64,000 nt of DNA from G963665545 sp963665545 (GTDB lineage: Bacteria; Pseudomonadota; Gammaproteobacteria; Xanthomonadales; SZUA-36), in assembly GCA_963665545.2 (NCBI GenBank), contig CAXXKZ010000011.1:1-64000 (forward strand), in the 5' to 3' direction. The notes under the pieces are model-generated. The model made no database searches. It was given only the letters and a program-made list of their open reading frames with translations, and was not told the origin of the DNA. Numbering within the stretch: position 1 is the stretch's first letter; the number at the start of each line of letters is the position of its first letter. Position numbers and translations under genes: made by a program. Of the stretch, positions 35,158-43,540 are shown piece after piece.

Positions 35158-35549
35158 GCGGATTGTACGAGCGCCCAAACCCCCATCGCCTGTACCGCGA
35201 TAAAGAGCATGCGGTCGTGGCCGGCGTATGTGCGGGCGTCGCAGATTACTTCGGATTCAACCGCAAGGGTGTGCGTGTCGCTACCGTGCTGGCCATGCTG
35301 ATGCCCCCATTCACGCCCTTTGCCTTCGTCTCCTATATTGTTCTTGCCATCATTATTCCGGTAAAGCCCGTGGAAATTAAACCCAACAAAGAACGCGCTG
35401 ATTTCTGGAGAGGCGTCAGCAACGCCCCCGCAGACGTATTCGGCGGATTGAATCACCGCTTCAAGGAATTGAACCTTCGTTTGCAGCGGATGGAAGCCCA
35501 TGTCACGTCGAAAGAGTTCGAGATTGATCGCGAACTGAATCGCAAATAA
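35154..35549 (+). CDS. pspC: phage shock protein C
   Basis: 131 residues. PspC domain signature RLYRDKEHAVVAGVCAGVADYF followed by a membrane helix (PFAFVSYIVLAIIIP) and a C-terminal helical tail. Acts with PspB as an inner-membrane stress sensor. Last sure gene of the operon. Confidence 0.95.
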   Translation: MSGLYERPNPHRLYRDKEHAVVAGVCAGVADYFGFNRKGVRVATVLAMLMPPFTPFAFVSYIVLAIIIPVKPVEIKPNKERADFWRGVSNAPADVFGGLNHRFKELNLRLQRMEAHVTSKEFEIDRELNRK

Positions 35550-35702
35550 GTAGTCGCATGGTGCCGCGCTCGATAAACCGAAACATATTAACGCCGAAAT
35601 GTAACGTTTTGGCCAACTAACCCGTCAACAAAGAGAGAAATAGGCGGTCTTATGACTGACGGTTGTGATCAGGGAACGACCATCACTACCAGGAACAGGA
35701 AA

Positions 35703-35861
35703 ATGGAGAGACAAGTGAACAGTGTGGAAACCATGAATGAAGATACCCGTCCGGAACCGCGGGTGGCCGCGCCGATGTATGCGTCGACCTGGATGGCGTT
35801 TTTTATGCTATTGCGGGAGAATTTTATGCAGAAAGCCGGAGAAAATGACGCCCAACCATGA
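35703..35861 (+). CDS. possible small membrane-associated protein after pspC
   Basis: About 52 residues, one short hydrophobic patch (YASTWMAFFMLLRENFM) with charged ends. A longer form from 35652 is possible. The position after pspC suggests a role in the same response, but there is no similarity to enterobacterial PspD and it could be a chance frame. Confidence 0.3.
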   Translation: MERQVNSVETMNEDTRPEPRVAAPMYASTWMAFFMLLRENFMQKAGENDAQP

Positions 35862-35923
35862 ATCGGGCGTCTGATTCTTAAGCCACCTGCCTTCATCGCC
35901 GGCGCCGACCGCCCCGGCTACCT

Positions 35924-37360
35924 TCAGTCAACCCGACCGTAAATATCCTCGTAACGCACGATATCATCTTCACCAAAATAATCGCCCGTCTGAACCTCTA
36001 TCAGGTGCACGTCTTCGGTGCCGGGATTCTCCAGACGGTGGCGTGTTTCCACCGGTATATAGGTCGATTCATTCGCACCGAGCAGAAACTCCTTATCCCC
36101 CAAACGAACTTTCGCGGTCCCGCTCACAACCGTCCAGTGCTCGGAGCGACGGTGATGCATTTGCAGGGATAAAACCTGCCCCGGCTTGACCACCAGGCGC
36201 TTGACCTTGCAATCGTCGGCATCCTCAAGAATCGAAAAGCTGCCCCATGGTCGATACACCGTCCGGTGGTACTCGGCTGCATCGTGTTCGAGATCGGTGA
36301 GCTGATTCACCACTTGCTTGACGTCCTGCACGTGCTCGCGGTCGGCCACCAGCACAGCATCTCCGGTATCGACAATCACCAGGTTTTCAACCCCCACTGC
36401 AGCGACCAAGCGGTTTTCCCCCTGGATAAAGCAGTTGCGTGATTGAACCAGCACCGCTTTGCCAAGAATGCGGTTACCCGCATCATCCGACTCGTAGAGT
36501 TCGCTGATGGCCTTCCACGAGCCAATATCACTCCAACCGAAATCGCCACTGACGATGGCGCAATTCTCGGCATGCTCCATGACCGCATAGTCAATAGACA
36601 TTGCCGGGCATTGACTAAAAGTATCGGCCGGAATCTCCAGCGGTTGGCGAAAGGCGTCCATGCTGGCCCAGCATTCGCGGGCACAGGTATAAATGTCGGG
36701 TGCGTGTTTTTCCAGGGCGTCCAGGCAGGCATCAACCCGAAAGCAGAACATCCCGGAATTCCACTCATGCTGGCCTGAGGCAACGAATTCGGTTGCGGTT
36801 TCCGCATCGGGCTTTTCTACGAAGGCCGCCACGCGTGAACCATTGGAGTTGACGATGGGCGCGCCGCGCTGGATGTAACCAAAGCCAGTTTCCGCCTGGG
36901 TTGGGTGAACCCCGAATGTCACCAGGAAATCACGTGCCGCCAGGGCGGCCGCCTCATTCACGGCAGAGCGGAATGCCGTTTCATTGCTGATCAGGTGATC
37001 GGCAGGCATCACCATCATGCACGTTTCGGGACCCGTTTTCTGTTCGAGATAAAGCGCAGCCAGGGCAATCGCCGGCGCCGTATTGCGGCCCACAGGTTCA
37101 AGCAAAAAGGGGTGCTGGTGCTCCTCCCCCACCAGGTTATTGTAGAGATCCCGCGTATAAAAATAGTAGTCGCGACTGGTCACGGTCAGGATAGGAGAAT
37201 CACCGGCAATGCCCAAGGCGCGCTTGAAGGTTTTCTCAGCCAGCGATTCACCATCGACAAGCTTCATGAATGGCTTGGGATGGGCTTTACGCGATACCGG
37301 CCAAAGGCGGGTGCCAGCGCCGCCGGAAAGTATTACCGGTACAATTTTGAGTTTCTCCAC
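35924..37360 (-). CDS. manC: mannose-1-phosphate guanylyltransferase / mannose-6-phosphate isomerase
   Basis: 478 residues, the bifunctional type II PMI. The N-terminal GDP-mannose pyrophosphorylase signature is LSGGAGTRLWPVSRKAHPK with FVEKPDAE; the C-terminal cupin isomerase has YRPWGSF, LVVKPGQVLSLQMHHRRSEHW. Supplies GDP-mannose for exopolysaccharide or O-antigen. Adjacent to rmlD, so it shares a sugar-nucleotide operon. Confidence 0.95.
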   Translation of the reverse strand: MEKLKIVPVILSGGAGTRLWPVSRKAHPKPFMKLVDGESLAEKTFKRALGIAGDSPILTVTSRDYYFYTRDLYNNLVGEEHQHPFLLEPVGRNTAPAIALAALYLEQKTGPETCMMVMPADHLISNETAFRSAVNEAAALAARDFLVTFGVHPTQAETGFGYIQRGAPIVNSNGSRVAAFVEKPDAETATEFVASGQHEWNSGMFCFRVDACLDALEKHAPDIYTCARECWASMDAFRQPLEIPADTFSQCPAMSIDYAVMEHAENCAIVSGDFGWSDIGSWKAISELYESDDAGNRILGKAVLVQSRNCFIQGENRLVAAVGVENLVIVDTGDAVLVADREHVQDVKQVVNQLTDLEHDAAEYHRTVYRPWGSFSILEDADDCKVKRLVVKPGQVLSLQMHHRRSEHWTVVSGTAKVRLGDKEFLLGANESTYIPVETRHRLENPGTEDVHLIEVQTGDYFGEDDIVRYEDIYGRVD

Positions 37361-37363
37361 TTG

Positions 37364-38347
37364 CTATTTACCTTTATTCAATTCTGCCAGGCATGCGGTC
37401 AGCGACGCCTCCAAGGGCGGGGTCTTTACACCATACCGCTTTCGTATGGTTGCGGTATCCAGAACAGAGTACATCGGCCTGGGCGCCGCCGTCGGATAGT
37501 CGGAACTGGCAACGCTGTGCAGTTGCGGCCGCTGATCGAGCAGCTTTGCCGCGCTCGCCGCGGCAAATATTGCCTCTGCGAATCCGTACCAGCTCGACAC
37601 CGTGCCGTCACAATAATGCATCAGGCCCGAGGTCATTGGGGCCCCAAGCTGTTTCTCTAATACCAATCGCGATGCCCGGGCGAGATTCCTGGCCCAGGTG
37701 GGACAACCGATCTGATCATCAACCACCCGCAACTCAGACCGCTCCGCGGCCAGTTTTAACATGGTCAGAAGAAAATTTTGGCCGTGGGCAGAATATAGCC
37801 ATGAACTGCGCAGCACCACGTGGCGGCAGCGGGATTCGAGTACCACCTCCTCCCCGGCCCGCTTTGATCGGCCATAGGCGCTTGCCGGATGGGGCTGATC
37901 AGCCTCCGTATAGGGCCGCGACGCCTGCCCGTCGAAGACATAATCGGTGGAATAATGCAGCAGAAAGGCGCCGTTTTCACCGCACCAGCGAGCCAACATC
38001 CCGGGCAGCTCTGCATTGAGCCGGAACGCAGCGGTCTGATTGTCTTCCGCCGCATCAACCGCGGTCCAGGCGGCGGCGTTGATGACGACCCGGGGCTGCA
38101 GGCGCGCGAGCTGCTGTTCGGTTGCATCCAGATCCGACAAATCCTGCACAATGGCCTCGTCGCAGGCGGCCGGTGAAGGCTTGCGGTCGACGCCGAAAAT
38201 GGGGCCGCGCAGTGCTTCATGCAGGAGCGGATTCCCAGCAATCCGCCCACCGATGCGCCCACCTGTCGGCGCAGCTTTTTGGCGCACAAATTCCCGGGTC
38301 AATTCGCGACCCAATTGTCCGGCAGCACCGGTGAGCAGAATGCTCAT
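37364..38347 (-). CDS. rmlD: dTDP-4-dehydrorhamnose reductase
   Basis: 327 residues, longer than the usual ~290-300. Rossmann start LLTGAAGQLGREL, then an unusual ~30-residue insertion rich in Gly and Arg before FGVDRK. The catalytic YGRSKRAGE and HYSTDYVFDG are intact. Last step of dTDP-L-rhamnose synthesis. Starts inside the rmlC stop (4-bp overlap). Confidence 0.93.
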   Translation of the reverse strand: MSILLTGAAGQLGRELTREFVRQKAAPTGGRIGGRIAGNPLLHEALRGPIFGVDRKPSPAACDEAIVQDLSDLDATEQQLARLQPRVVINAAAWTAVDAAEDNQTAAFRLNAELPGMLARWCGENGAFLLHYSTDYVFDGQASRPYTEADQPHPASAYGRSKRAGEEVVLESRCRHVVLRSSWLYSAHGQNFLLTMLKLAAERSELRVVDDQIGCPTWARNLARASRLVLEKQLGAPMTSGLMHYCDGTVSSWYGFAEAIFAAASAAKLLDQRPQLHSVASSDYPTAAPRPMYSVLDTATIRKRYGVKTPPLEASLTACLAELNKGK

Positions 38348-38901
38348 CCCTTGAGGTGCGGAAGATTTTCAGGCGGCACTTCCGCCAACCTCGGTGCTTG
38401 CCGATCTTTTTTCGAGACCTGGGCGGGGACCAGCGGCCACTCAATACCAATGTCGGGGTCATTCCAGGCAATGACCGCGTCATTTCGTTCAATAAATTCG
38501 CCAGTCACCAGGTAGCTCATCAATGCCGGCGCACCCAATACGCAAAATCCGTGAGCAAATCCGGGCGGCACATACAGCTGTCGGTGGTTGTCCGCGCTGA
38601 GCTCAACGCCCGCCCACTGCCGGTGCGTCGGTGAATCCGGCCGGATATCGACAGCGACATCAAAAATTCTGCCCTGCAGGACCTGCACCAGTTTGCCCTG
38701 AGGCTTGGGATACTGGTAGTGCAAGCCACGCAGCACACCCTCGCCGGAAAGCGAGAGGTTGGATTGAACAAAATGATCGGGCAAACCCAAATCGCGATAA
38801 CGACCGGCATTCCACACTTCCATGAAGAAGCCACGTTGGTCGCCATGTACCTCGGGCTCGATCAAAACCAGATCCGGCAGGCCGGTTTCGATGACTTTCA
38901 T
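38344..38901 (-). CDS. rmlC: dTDP-4-dehydrorhamnose 3,5-epimerase
   Basis: 185 residues. Cupin-fold epimerase with GDQRGFFMEVW, FVQSNLSLS..GVLRGLHYQ and PPGFAHGFCVL (catalytic His and Tyr neighbourhoods). Acts between RmlB and RmlD. In the rmlB-A-C-D order on the minus strand. Confidence 0.95.
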   Translation of the reverse strand: MKVIETGLPDLVLIEPEVHGDQRGFFMEVWNAGRYRDLGLPDHFVQSNLSLSGEGVLRGLHYQYPKPQGKLVQVLQGRIFDVAVDIRPDSPTHRQWAGVELSADNHRQLYVPPGFAHGFCVLGAPALMSYLVTGEFIERNDAVIAWNDPDIGIEWPLVPAQVSKKDRQAPRLAEVPPENLPHLKG

Positions 38902-38915
38902 GGTCTGGCCTGCAT

Positions 38916-39794
38916 TCAGGAGCCCCGGCTCAGCAACTGCAGGAGGTAGTCACCATAGCCGCTTTTGCGTAGCGGCTCCGCAAGTTTCGCAACCTGGTCC
39001 GCATCAATCCAGTTGTGTTCAAAGGCGACTTCTTCCGGGCAAGCCACTTTCAGACCCTGACGCGCTTCAATGGTCTGAATGAAACTGGATGCCTGGTGTA
39101 GCGATTCGTGGGTGCCTGTGTCCAGCCAGGCGTAGCCGCGGCCCAGGCGCACCAGGGACAGGCAGCCATCGTCCAGGTAGCATTGATTCAGGTCGGTAAT
39201 TTCGAGCTCACCCCGGTCCGAAGGGCTCAGACCCCTGGCATATTCGCTGGCGCGGGCATCGTAGAAATACAGGCCGGTAACCGCATAATGGGAGCGCGGT
39301 TTTTGTGGCTTTTCCTCGATGCTGCGAACCCGCATGTCTGCATCGAAATCGACCACGCCGTAACGTTGCGGATCGCTCACCCAATAGCCAAATACCGTTG
39401 CCCCGCGTTGCTGCTCGCCGGTCTGCTGCAACAAGGGCACCAACCCGCCACCGTGAAAAATATTATCGCCGAGAATCAGGCAACTGGGGCTGCCGTCGAG
39501 AAACGGCTCGGCAATGATGAGTGCCTGTGCCAACCCTTCGGGCCTGGCCTGCGCGGCGTATTCGATCACCAGGCCCCATTGGCTGCCATCGCCCAAAAGC
39601 TGTTGAAAGAGCGGCTGTTCATGCGGTGTGGTAATCACCAGAATTTCCTGGATACCGGCCTGCATCAGGGTGACCAGGGGGTAGTAAATCATCGGCTTGT
39701 CGTAAACCGGCAAGAGCTGCTTGCTGAGCACCCGGGTGAGCGGGTACAAGCGGGTCCCGCTACCGCCGGCGAGAATGATGCCTTTACGTTTCAC
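38916..39794 (-). CDS. rmlA: glucose-1-phosphate thymidylyltransferase
   Basis: 292 residues. Signature GIILAGGSGTRLYPLTRVLSK and PMIYYPL; DNIFHG and the SIEEKP motif follow. First step of dTDP-rhamnose synthesis, feedback-inhibited by the end product in characterised relatives. 15 bp upstream of rmlC. Confidence 0.96.
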   Translation of the reverse strand: MKRKGIILAGGSGTRLYPLTRVLSKQLLPVYDKPMIYYPLVTLMQAGIQEILVITTPHEQPLFQQLLGDGSQWGLVIEYAAQARPEGLAQALIIAEPFLDGSPSCLILGDNIFHGGGLVPLLQQTGEQQRGATVFGYWVSDPQRYGVVDFDADMRVRSIEEKPQKPRSHYAVTGLYFYDARASEYARGLSPSDRGELEITDLNQCYLDDGCLSLVRLGRGYAWLDTGTHESLHQASSFIQTIEARQGLKVACPEEVAFEHNWIDADQVAKLAEPLRKSGYGDYLLQLLSRGS

Positions 39795-39809
39795 GATGGA
39801 ATTTCGCTG

Positions 39810-40895
39810 TCATTGGGATCTTGTTTCTTCGCCTGAATCAGCCAGCCCCAGGCGTTCGCCCTGGTAGCTGCCGTCACGCACCCGGGACAGCCAATCACCC
39901 GCACCCAGGTACCAGTCAATGGTATGGCCGAGGCCCTGTTCGAAATTCACCGACGGGCGCCACCCCAACTCGTTCTCGAGTTTGGAACAGTCCACCGCAT
40001 AACGCCGATCATGCCCCGGACGGTCTTCAACGTGCCTGATAAGATCGCGCCGGGGGCCTGGCCGGTTGGCCGGTAGCCGCTGGTCGACCGCATCACAAAT
40101 TGCCTCCACCACCTGCATATTGGTACGCTCCGAAGATCCGCCAATATTGTAAACCTCTCCGACTCGCCCCATTGCCAGCACCGCATTGACGGCGTCGACA
40201 TGGTCGTTGACGTAAAGCCAGTCGCGGACCTGCAGGCCGTCACCATAGACTGGCAGAGGTTCCAATTCGATGGCGTTGAGCAGCATCAGCGGAATCAGTT
40301 TTTCAGGAAACTGAAACGGGCCGTAATTGTTGGAGCAGTTGGTGGTCAGCGTGGGCAGGCCATAGGTATGGCCAAATGCCCGGACCAGGTGGTCAGATGA
40401 CGCTTTCGATGCAGCGTAGGGAGAATTGGGCGCATACGGCGTGGTTTCGCTGAATGCACCCTCGGCGCCCAGGCTGCCATAAACTTCGTCGGTTGAAATA
40501 TGCAGGAAGCGAAATTCCCGCTGGCAGGCCTCACTTTGTTGGCGCCACCAGTTGCACGTACATTCAAGCAGGTTCAGGGTGCCAACCACGTTGGTGCGGA
40601 CACAATCTGCCGGCCCGTCGATGGACCGGTCAACGTGACTCTCCGCGGCGAAATTCACCACGGCCGATGGTGCATAGCTGCGCATCAAATCTGCCACCAA
40701 CCCGGCATCACCGATGTCCCCATGCACAAAGATATGCCGCTCGTTATTTCGCAGTGGGTCGAGCGTATCCAGATTTCCGGCGTAAGTCAGCAAGTCCAGA
40801 TTGACGATGCGGATGTTATCGTTGTGCTCAAGCGTCTGCAGCACATAGTTGCCGCCAATAAAACCGGCGCCGCCGGTCACCAGCAGAGTTTTCAT
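39810..40895 (-). CDS. rmlB: dTDP-glucose 4,6-dehydratase
   Basis: 361 residues. NAD-binding GGAGFIGGNYV, active-site STDEVYGSLG and YAASKASSDHLV, and NCSNNYGPFQFPEKLIPL. Second step of the dTDP-rhamnose pathway and first gene of the rmlBACD-manC operon. Confidence 0.96.
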   Translation of the reverse strand: MKTLLVTGGAGFIGGNYVLQTLEHNDNIRIVNLDLLTYAGNLDTLDPLRNNERHIFVHGDIGDAGLVADLMRSYAPSAVVNFAAESHVDRSIDGPADCVRTNVVGTLNLLECTCNWWRQQSEACQREFRFLHISTDEVYGSLGAEGAFSETTPYAPNSPYAASKASSDHLVRAFGHTYGLPTLTTNCSNNYGPFQFPEKLIPLMLLNAIELEPLPVYGDGLQVRDWLYVNDHVDAVNAVLAMGRVGEVYNIGGSSERTNMQVVEAICDAVDQRLPANRPGPRRDLIRHVEDRPGHDRRYAVDCSKLENELGWRPSVNFEQGLGHTIDWYLGAGDWLSRVRDGSYQGERLGLADSGEETRSQ

Positions 40896-40982
40896 TTCAG
40901 AACATCCGAATCAGGGCCGAAGAGCTTGCTGGAGCCGAAGGCGAGCGCACGCGTGCACGGCCATCGGGATATGGGAAGTGAA

Positions 40983-41036
40983 GGACGCACGAGGTAGCGC
41001 AACGCAGGGAGCCGCTGCCGAAGCCAGCGAGACGCC
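40983..41036 (+). repeat. 54-bp intergenic repeat, copy A
   Basis: A 54-bp segment between rmlB and ssb that aligns without gaps, at roughly 80% identity by eye, to 47997-48050. Shared core: GAGGTAG.GC.ACGCAGGGAGC, then TGCCGA.GC.AGCGA.AC.CC. Partial copies occur at about 49820-49850 and 49985-50002. It does not encode a gene here. See the findings. Confidence 0.6.
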
Positions 41037-41037
41037 C

Positions 41038-41541
41038 TCAAAATGGAATGTCGTCATCCGCAAAACCGTCGTCGGCAACCGCTGTGGCCTGCTGTTGTTG
41101 AGGCGGGTTGTTGTCTCGGAAGCCCTGGTTCTGCCCCTGATTCTGCCCGGGATTTTGCTGCTGCCCGCCTTTGCCTTGCCCGGCACCCATGCCCGCTTCA
41201 CCGCCGCGACTGCCGAGCATTTGCATTTCATTCCCGACCACTTCGGTGGTATAGCGATCCTGACCGCTTTGATCCTGCCACTTTCGAGTTCTGATTGATC
41301 CTTCGACGTAGACCTGACTGCCCTTGCGCAGATATTCGCCAGCGACTTCCGCCAGCCGATTGAAGAACACGACCCGGTGCCACTCGGTGCGTTCCTGCAT
41401 CTCGCCGGACTGCTTGTCACGCCAGGACTCGCTGGTGGCAATCCTGATGTTGGTAATTGCCGAACCACTTGCTGCATAGCGCGTTTCCGGGTCGGCGCCC
41501 AGGTTGCCGACAAGGATGACTTTGTTGATACCACGTGCCAT
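41038..41541 (-). CDS. ssb: single-stranded DNA-binding protein
   Basis: 167 residues from the ATG at MARGINKVILVGNLGADPETRY; an extension to 41736 is not conserved. OB fold with WHRVVFFNRLAEVA and GSQVYVEGSIRTRKW. A Gln/Gly/Asn-rich linker leads to the acidic tip DDDIPF that binds repair and replication partners. Not paired with uvrA, which is unusual for gammaproteobacteria. Confidence 0.97.
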   Translation of the reverse strand: MARGINKVILVGNLGADPETRYAASGSAITNIRIATSESWRDKQSGEMQERTEWHRVVFFNRLAEVAGEYLRKGSQVYVEGSIRTRKWQDQSGQDRYTTEVVGNEMQMLGSRGGEAGMGAGQGKGGQQQNPGQNQGQNQGFRDNNPPQQQQATAVADDGFADDDIPF

Positions 41542-41784
41542 CAGGCATCTCCTTGCGGTCCAGCTTCCGGACCGTGTTTGAAGTTTAAAATGAGGGCAAA
41601 GTCTAACACAGACCGCCACAACGTCCTGTAGGAAAACAGGCCGTAAATCGCGTGCGAAGCGGGCCTGATCTAAGCACCAATCGCCAACCTGCCGACAATA
41701 ACAATCCTGCGGCGCCGTGCCGGGGCGCAGGCGCATTGGCCTTTGCCTGAAGCCGGGTCAGACTTATAATGCGGGCATGCAGGG

Positions 41785-42804
41785 TTGGGAAAATTTGTGA
41801 ACCGGGTCATCATACCCCCGCAGGAGTCAACACCTGCCGACGACATCAACGCCGTGTTTGCGTTGTGCGCCGAGCAAATGACCGGCGTCAATCAGCTGAT
41901 CCGCGACAGTCTCGAATCTGAAGTTGTGCTGATCCGTCAGATCGGAGAGTACATCACCGGTTCGGGCGGCAAGCGTCTGCGGCCCATGCTGGTATTGCTG
42001 GCCGCGCATGCCTGCGGTTATAAAGGCTGGCAGCAAGTCAACCTGGCGGCCATCATCGAGTTCATTCACACCGCGACCCTGCTGCACGACGATGTGGTAG
42101 ATGAATCTGATATGCGGCGTGGCCAGGAGTCCGCCCACGCAGTCTGGGGTAACGCCGCCAGCGTGCTGGTCGGCGATTTCCTCTATTCACGCAGCTTCCA
42201 GATGATGATTGACGTCAATTCGATGCGCGTTATGGAAGTGCTCTCCAACGCCACCAACACCATTGCCGAGGGTGAGGTGGAACAGTTGCTGAACATGCAC
42301 GATCCGGAAGTGACCAGTGAGCGCTACTTCAGTGTCATCGAAAAAAAGACAGCAAAACTTTTTGAGGCTGCGTGTCAACTCGGTGCCGTACTGGCCGGCC
42401 GCGAAGACCTCGAACCCCAGATGGTTGAAGCCGGCCGACAACTGGGCATGGCTTTCCAGATTGCGGACGACGTGCTCGATTACACCTCGGACCCGGTGAC
42501 CCTGGGCAAGAACATCGGTGCTGATCTGGCCGAGGGTAAGCCGACGCTGCCTCTGATTCTGTGCCGTCAGTCTGCCAGCGACAGCGATCGAGCATTGATA
42601 GATGCCGCCGTCAGAGAAGGCAGCGTCAAACATCTGGATCAGATCAGGCAGTTGATCACCGCCAGTGGCAGCATCGACACGGCGCGCGCGGCTGCTCAAG
42701 TACGCGCGGACAGTGCCTTCCAGGCTTTGCAAGTCTTGCCGGAATCAAAGTGGAAGACTGCCCTGCAATCGCTGACGAGATATAGCGTTTCCAGGGATTT
42801 TTGA
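41785..42804 (+). CDS. ispB: octaprenyl diphosphate synthase
   Basis: 339 residues from TTG 41785, or GTG 41797. Trans-prenyltransferase with both Asp-rich motifs, LLHDDVVDESDMRRG and FQIADDVLDY, plus GSGGKRLRP and GDFLYSR. Makes the ubiquinone side chain. Convergent with ppiB, 2 bp apart. Confidence 0.95.
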   Translation: MGKFVNRVIIPPQESTPADDINAVFALCAEQMTGVNQLIRDSLESEVVLIRQIGEYITGSGGKRLRPMLVLLAAHACGYKGWQQVNLAAIIEFIHTATLLHDDVVDESDMRRGQESAHAVWGNAASVLVGDFLYSRSFQMMIDVNSMRVMEVLSNATNTIAEGEVEQLLNMHDPEVTSERYFSVIEKKTAKLFEAACQLGAVLAGREDLEPQMVEAGRQLGMAFQIADDVLDYTSDPVTLGKNIGADLAEGKPTLPLILCRQSASDSDRALIDAAVREGSVKHLDQIRQLITASGSIDTARAAAQVRADSAFQALQVLPESKWKTALQSLTRYSVSRDF

Positions 42805-42806
42805 AT

Positions 42807-43319
42807 TTACCCCAGCTTTTGGTTCCAGTCGGCCACACGATCTGCCTGGCTTTGCAGCACCGCCTCGGCCCCTTCGACTTCAATACTGTCGATGTGGTCG
42901 CCAACACCAATACTGTTCACCACGTCCTGATCAGCATCTTCGACCACCTTGCCGAAAACGGTATGTTTACCATCCAGCCAGGGGGTCGAGATATGGGTGA
43001 TAAAGAACTGGCTGCCGTTGGTCCCGGGACCCGCATTCGCCATTGACAAAACACCCGGCGTGTCATGACTGAGATCACCTCTGCATTCGTCTTCAAAGCG
43101 ATAACCCGGACCACCGGTGCCGGTGCCCTGCGGGCAGCCACCCTGAATCATAAAATCCGCAATAACGCGGTGGAAAGCCAGGCCGTCGTAATAGCCTTTC
43201 TGCGATAAATTGACGAAATTAGCAACAGTTAGCGGCGCTTTCGACGCAAATAACGTCAATTTTATATCGCCCTTGCTGGTCTTCATGATGGCGTTCAGAT
43301 CGCCTGAATTTTGCTCCAC
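42807..43319 (-). CDS. ppiB: cyclophilin-type peptidyl-prolyl isomerase
   Basis: 170 residues from the GTG that follows GGGAGAAGTACC; the TTG at 43337 is an alternative. Cyclophilin signature FHRVIADFMIQGGCP, GPGTNGSQFFIT and WLDGKHTVFGKV. Cytoplasmic (no signal peptide). Downstream of the murD2 operon, with a ~220-bp gap containing a perfect inverted repeat. Confidence 0.92.
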   Translation of the reverse strand: MEQNSGDLNAIMKTSKGDIKLTLFASKAPLTVANFVNLSQKGYYDGLAFHRVIADFMIQGGCPQGTGTGGPGYRFEDECRGDLSHDTPGVLSMANAGPGTNGSQFFITHISTPWLDGKHTVFGKVVEDADQDVVNSIGVGDHIDSIEVEGAEAVLQSQADRVADWNQKLG

Positions 43320-43380
43320 GGTACTTCTCCCATCCAAAACTTGTTGAAACTTTTTACATCACTTGCTGGTCTACTCTAAC

Positions 43381-43454
43381 GAGGCCGCGGGATGGTCTCT
43401 CCCTCAACCAGAAGGGCGAAATCTGCACTCCTCACCCCCCTGGCCCGCGGCCTC
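43381..43454. repeat. 11-bp perfect inverted repeat upstream of ppiB
   Basis: GAGGCCGCGGG (43381-43391) and CCCGCGGCCTC (43444-43454) are perfect complements 52 bp apart in the gap between murD2 and ppiB. It could fold in RNA as a long-loop hairpin or be a small non-autonomous repeat. A 12-bp tandem duplication (ATCAGAAAAATC at 43475 and 43487) lies next to it. Confidence 0.5.
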
Positions 43455-43540
43455 ACTTTATTGCCACGCCATTTATCAGAAAAATCATCAGAAAAATCAT
43501 CGGCAATTTATCGGCGCATCATCGCTGGCCCACCCTCACT

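Noticed and set aside
43475..43498. 12-bp tandem duplication (ATCAGAAAAATC x2) as a possible CRISPR
   Set aside because: Only two units with no spacer; too short for an array.
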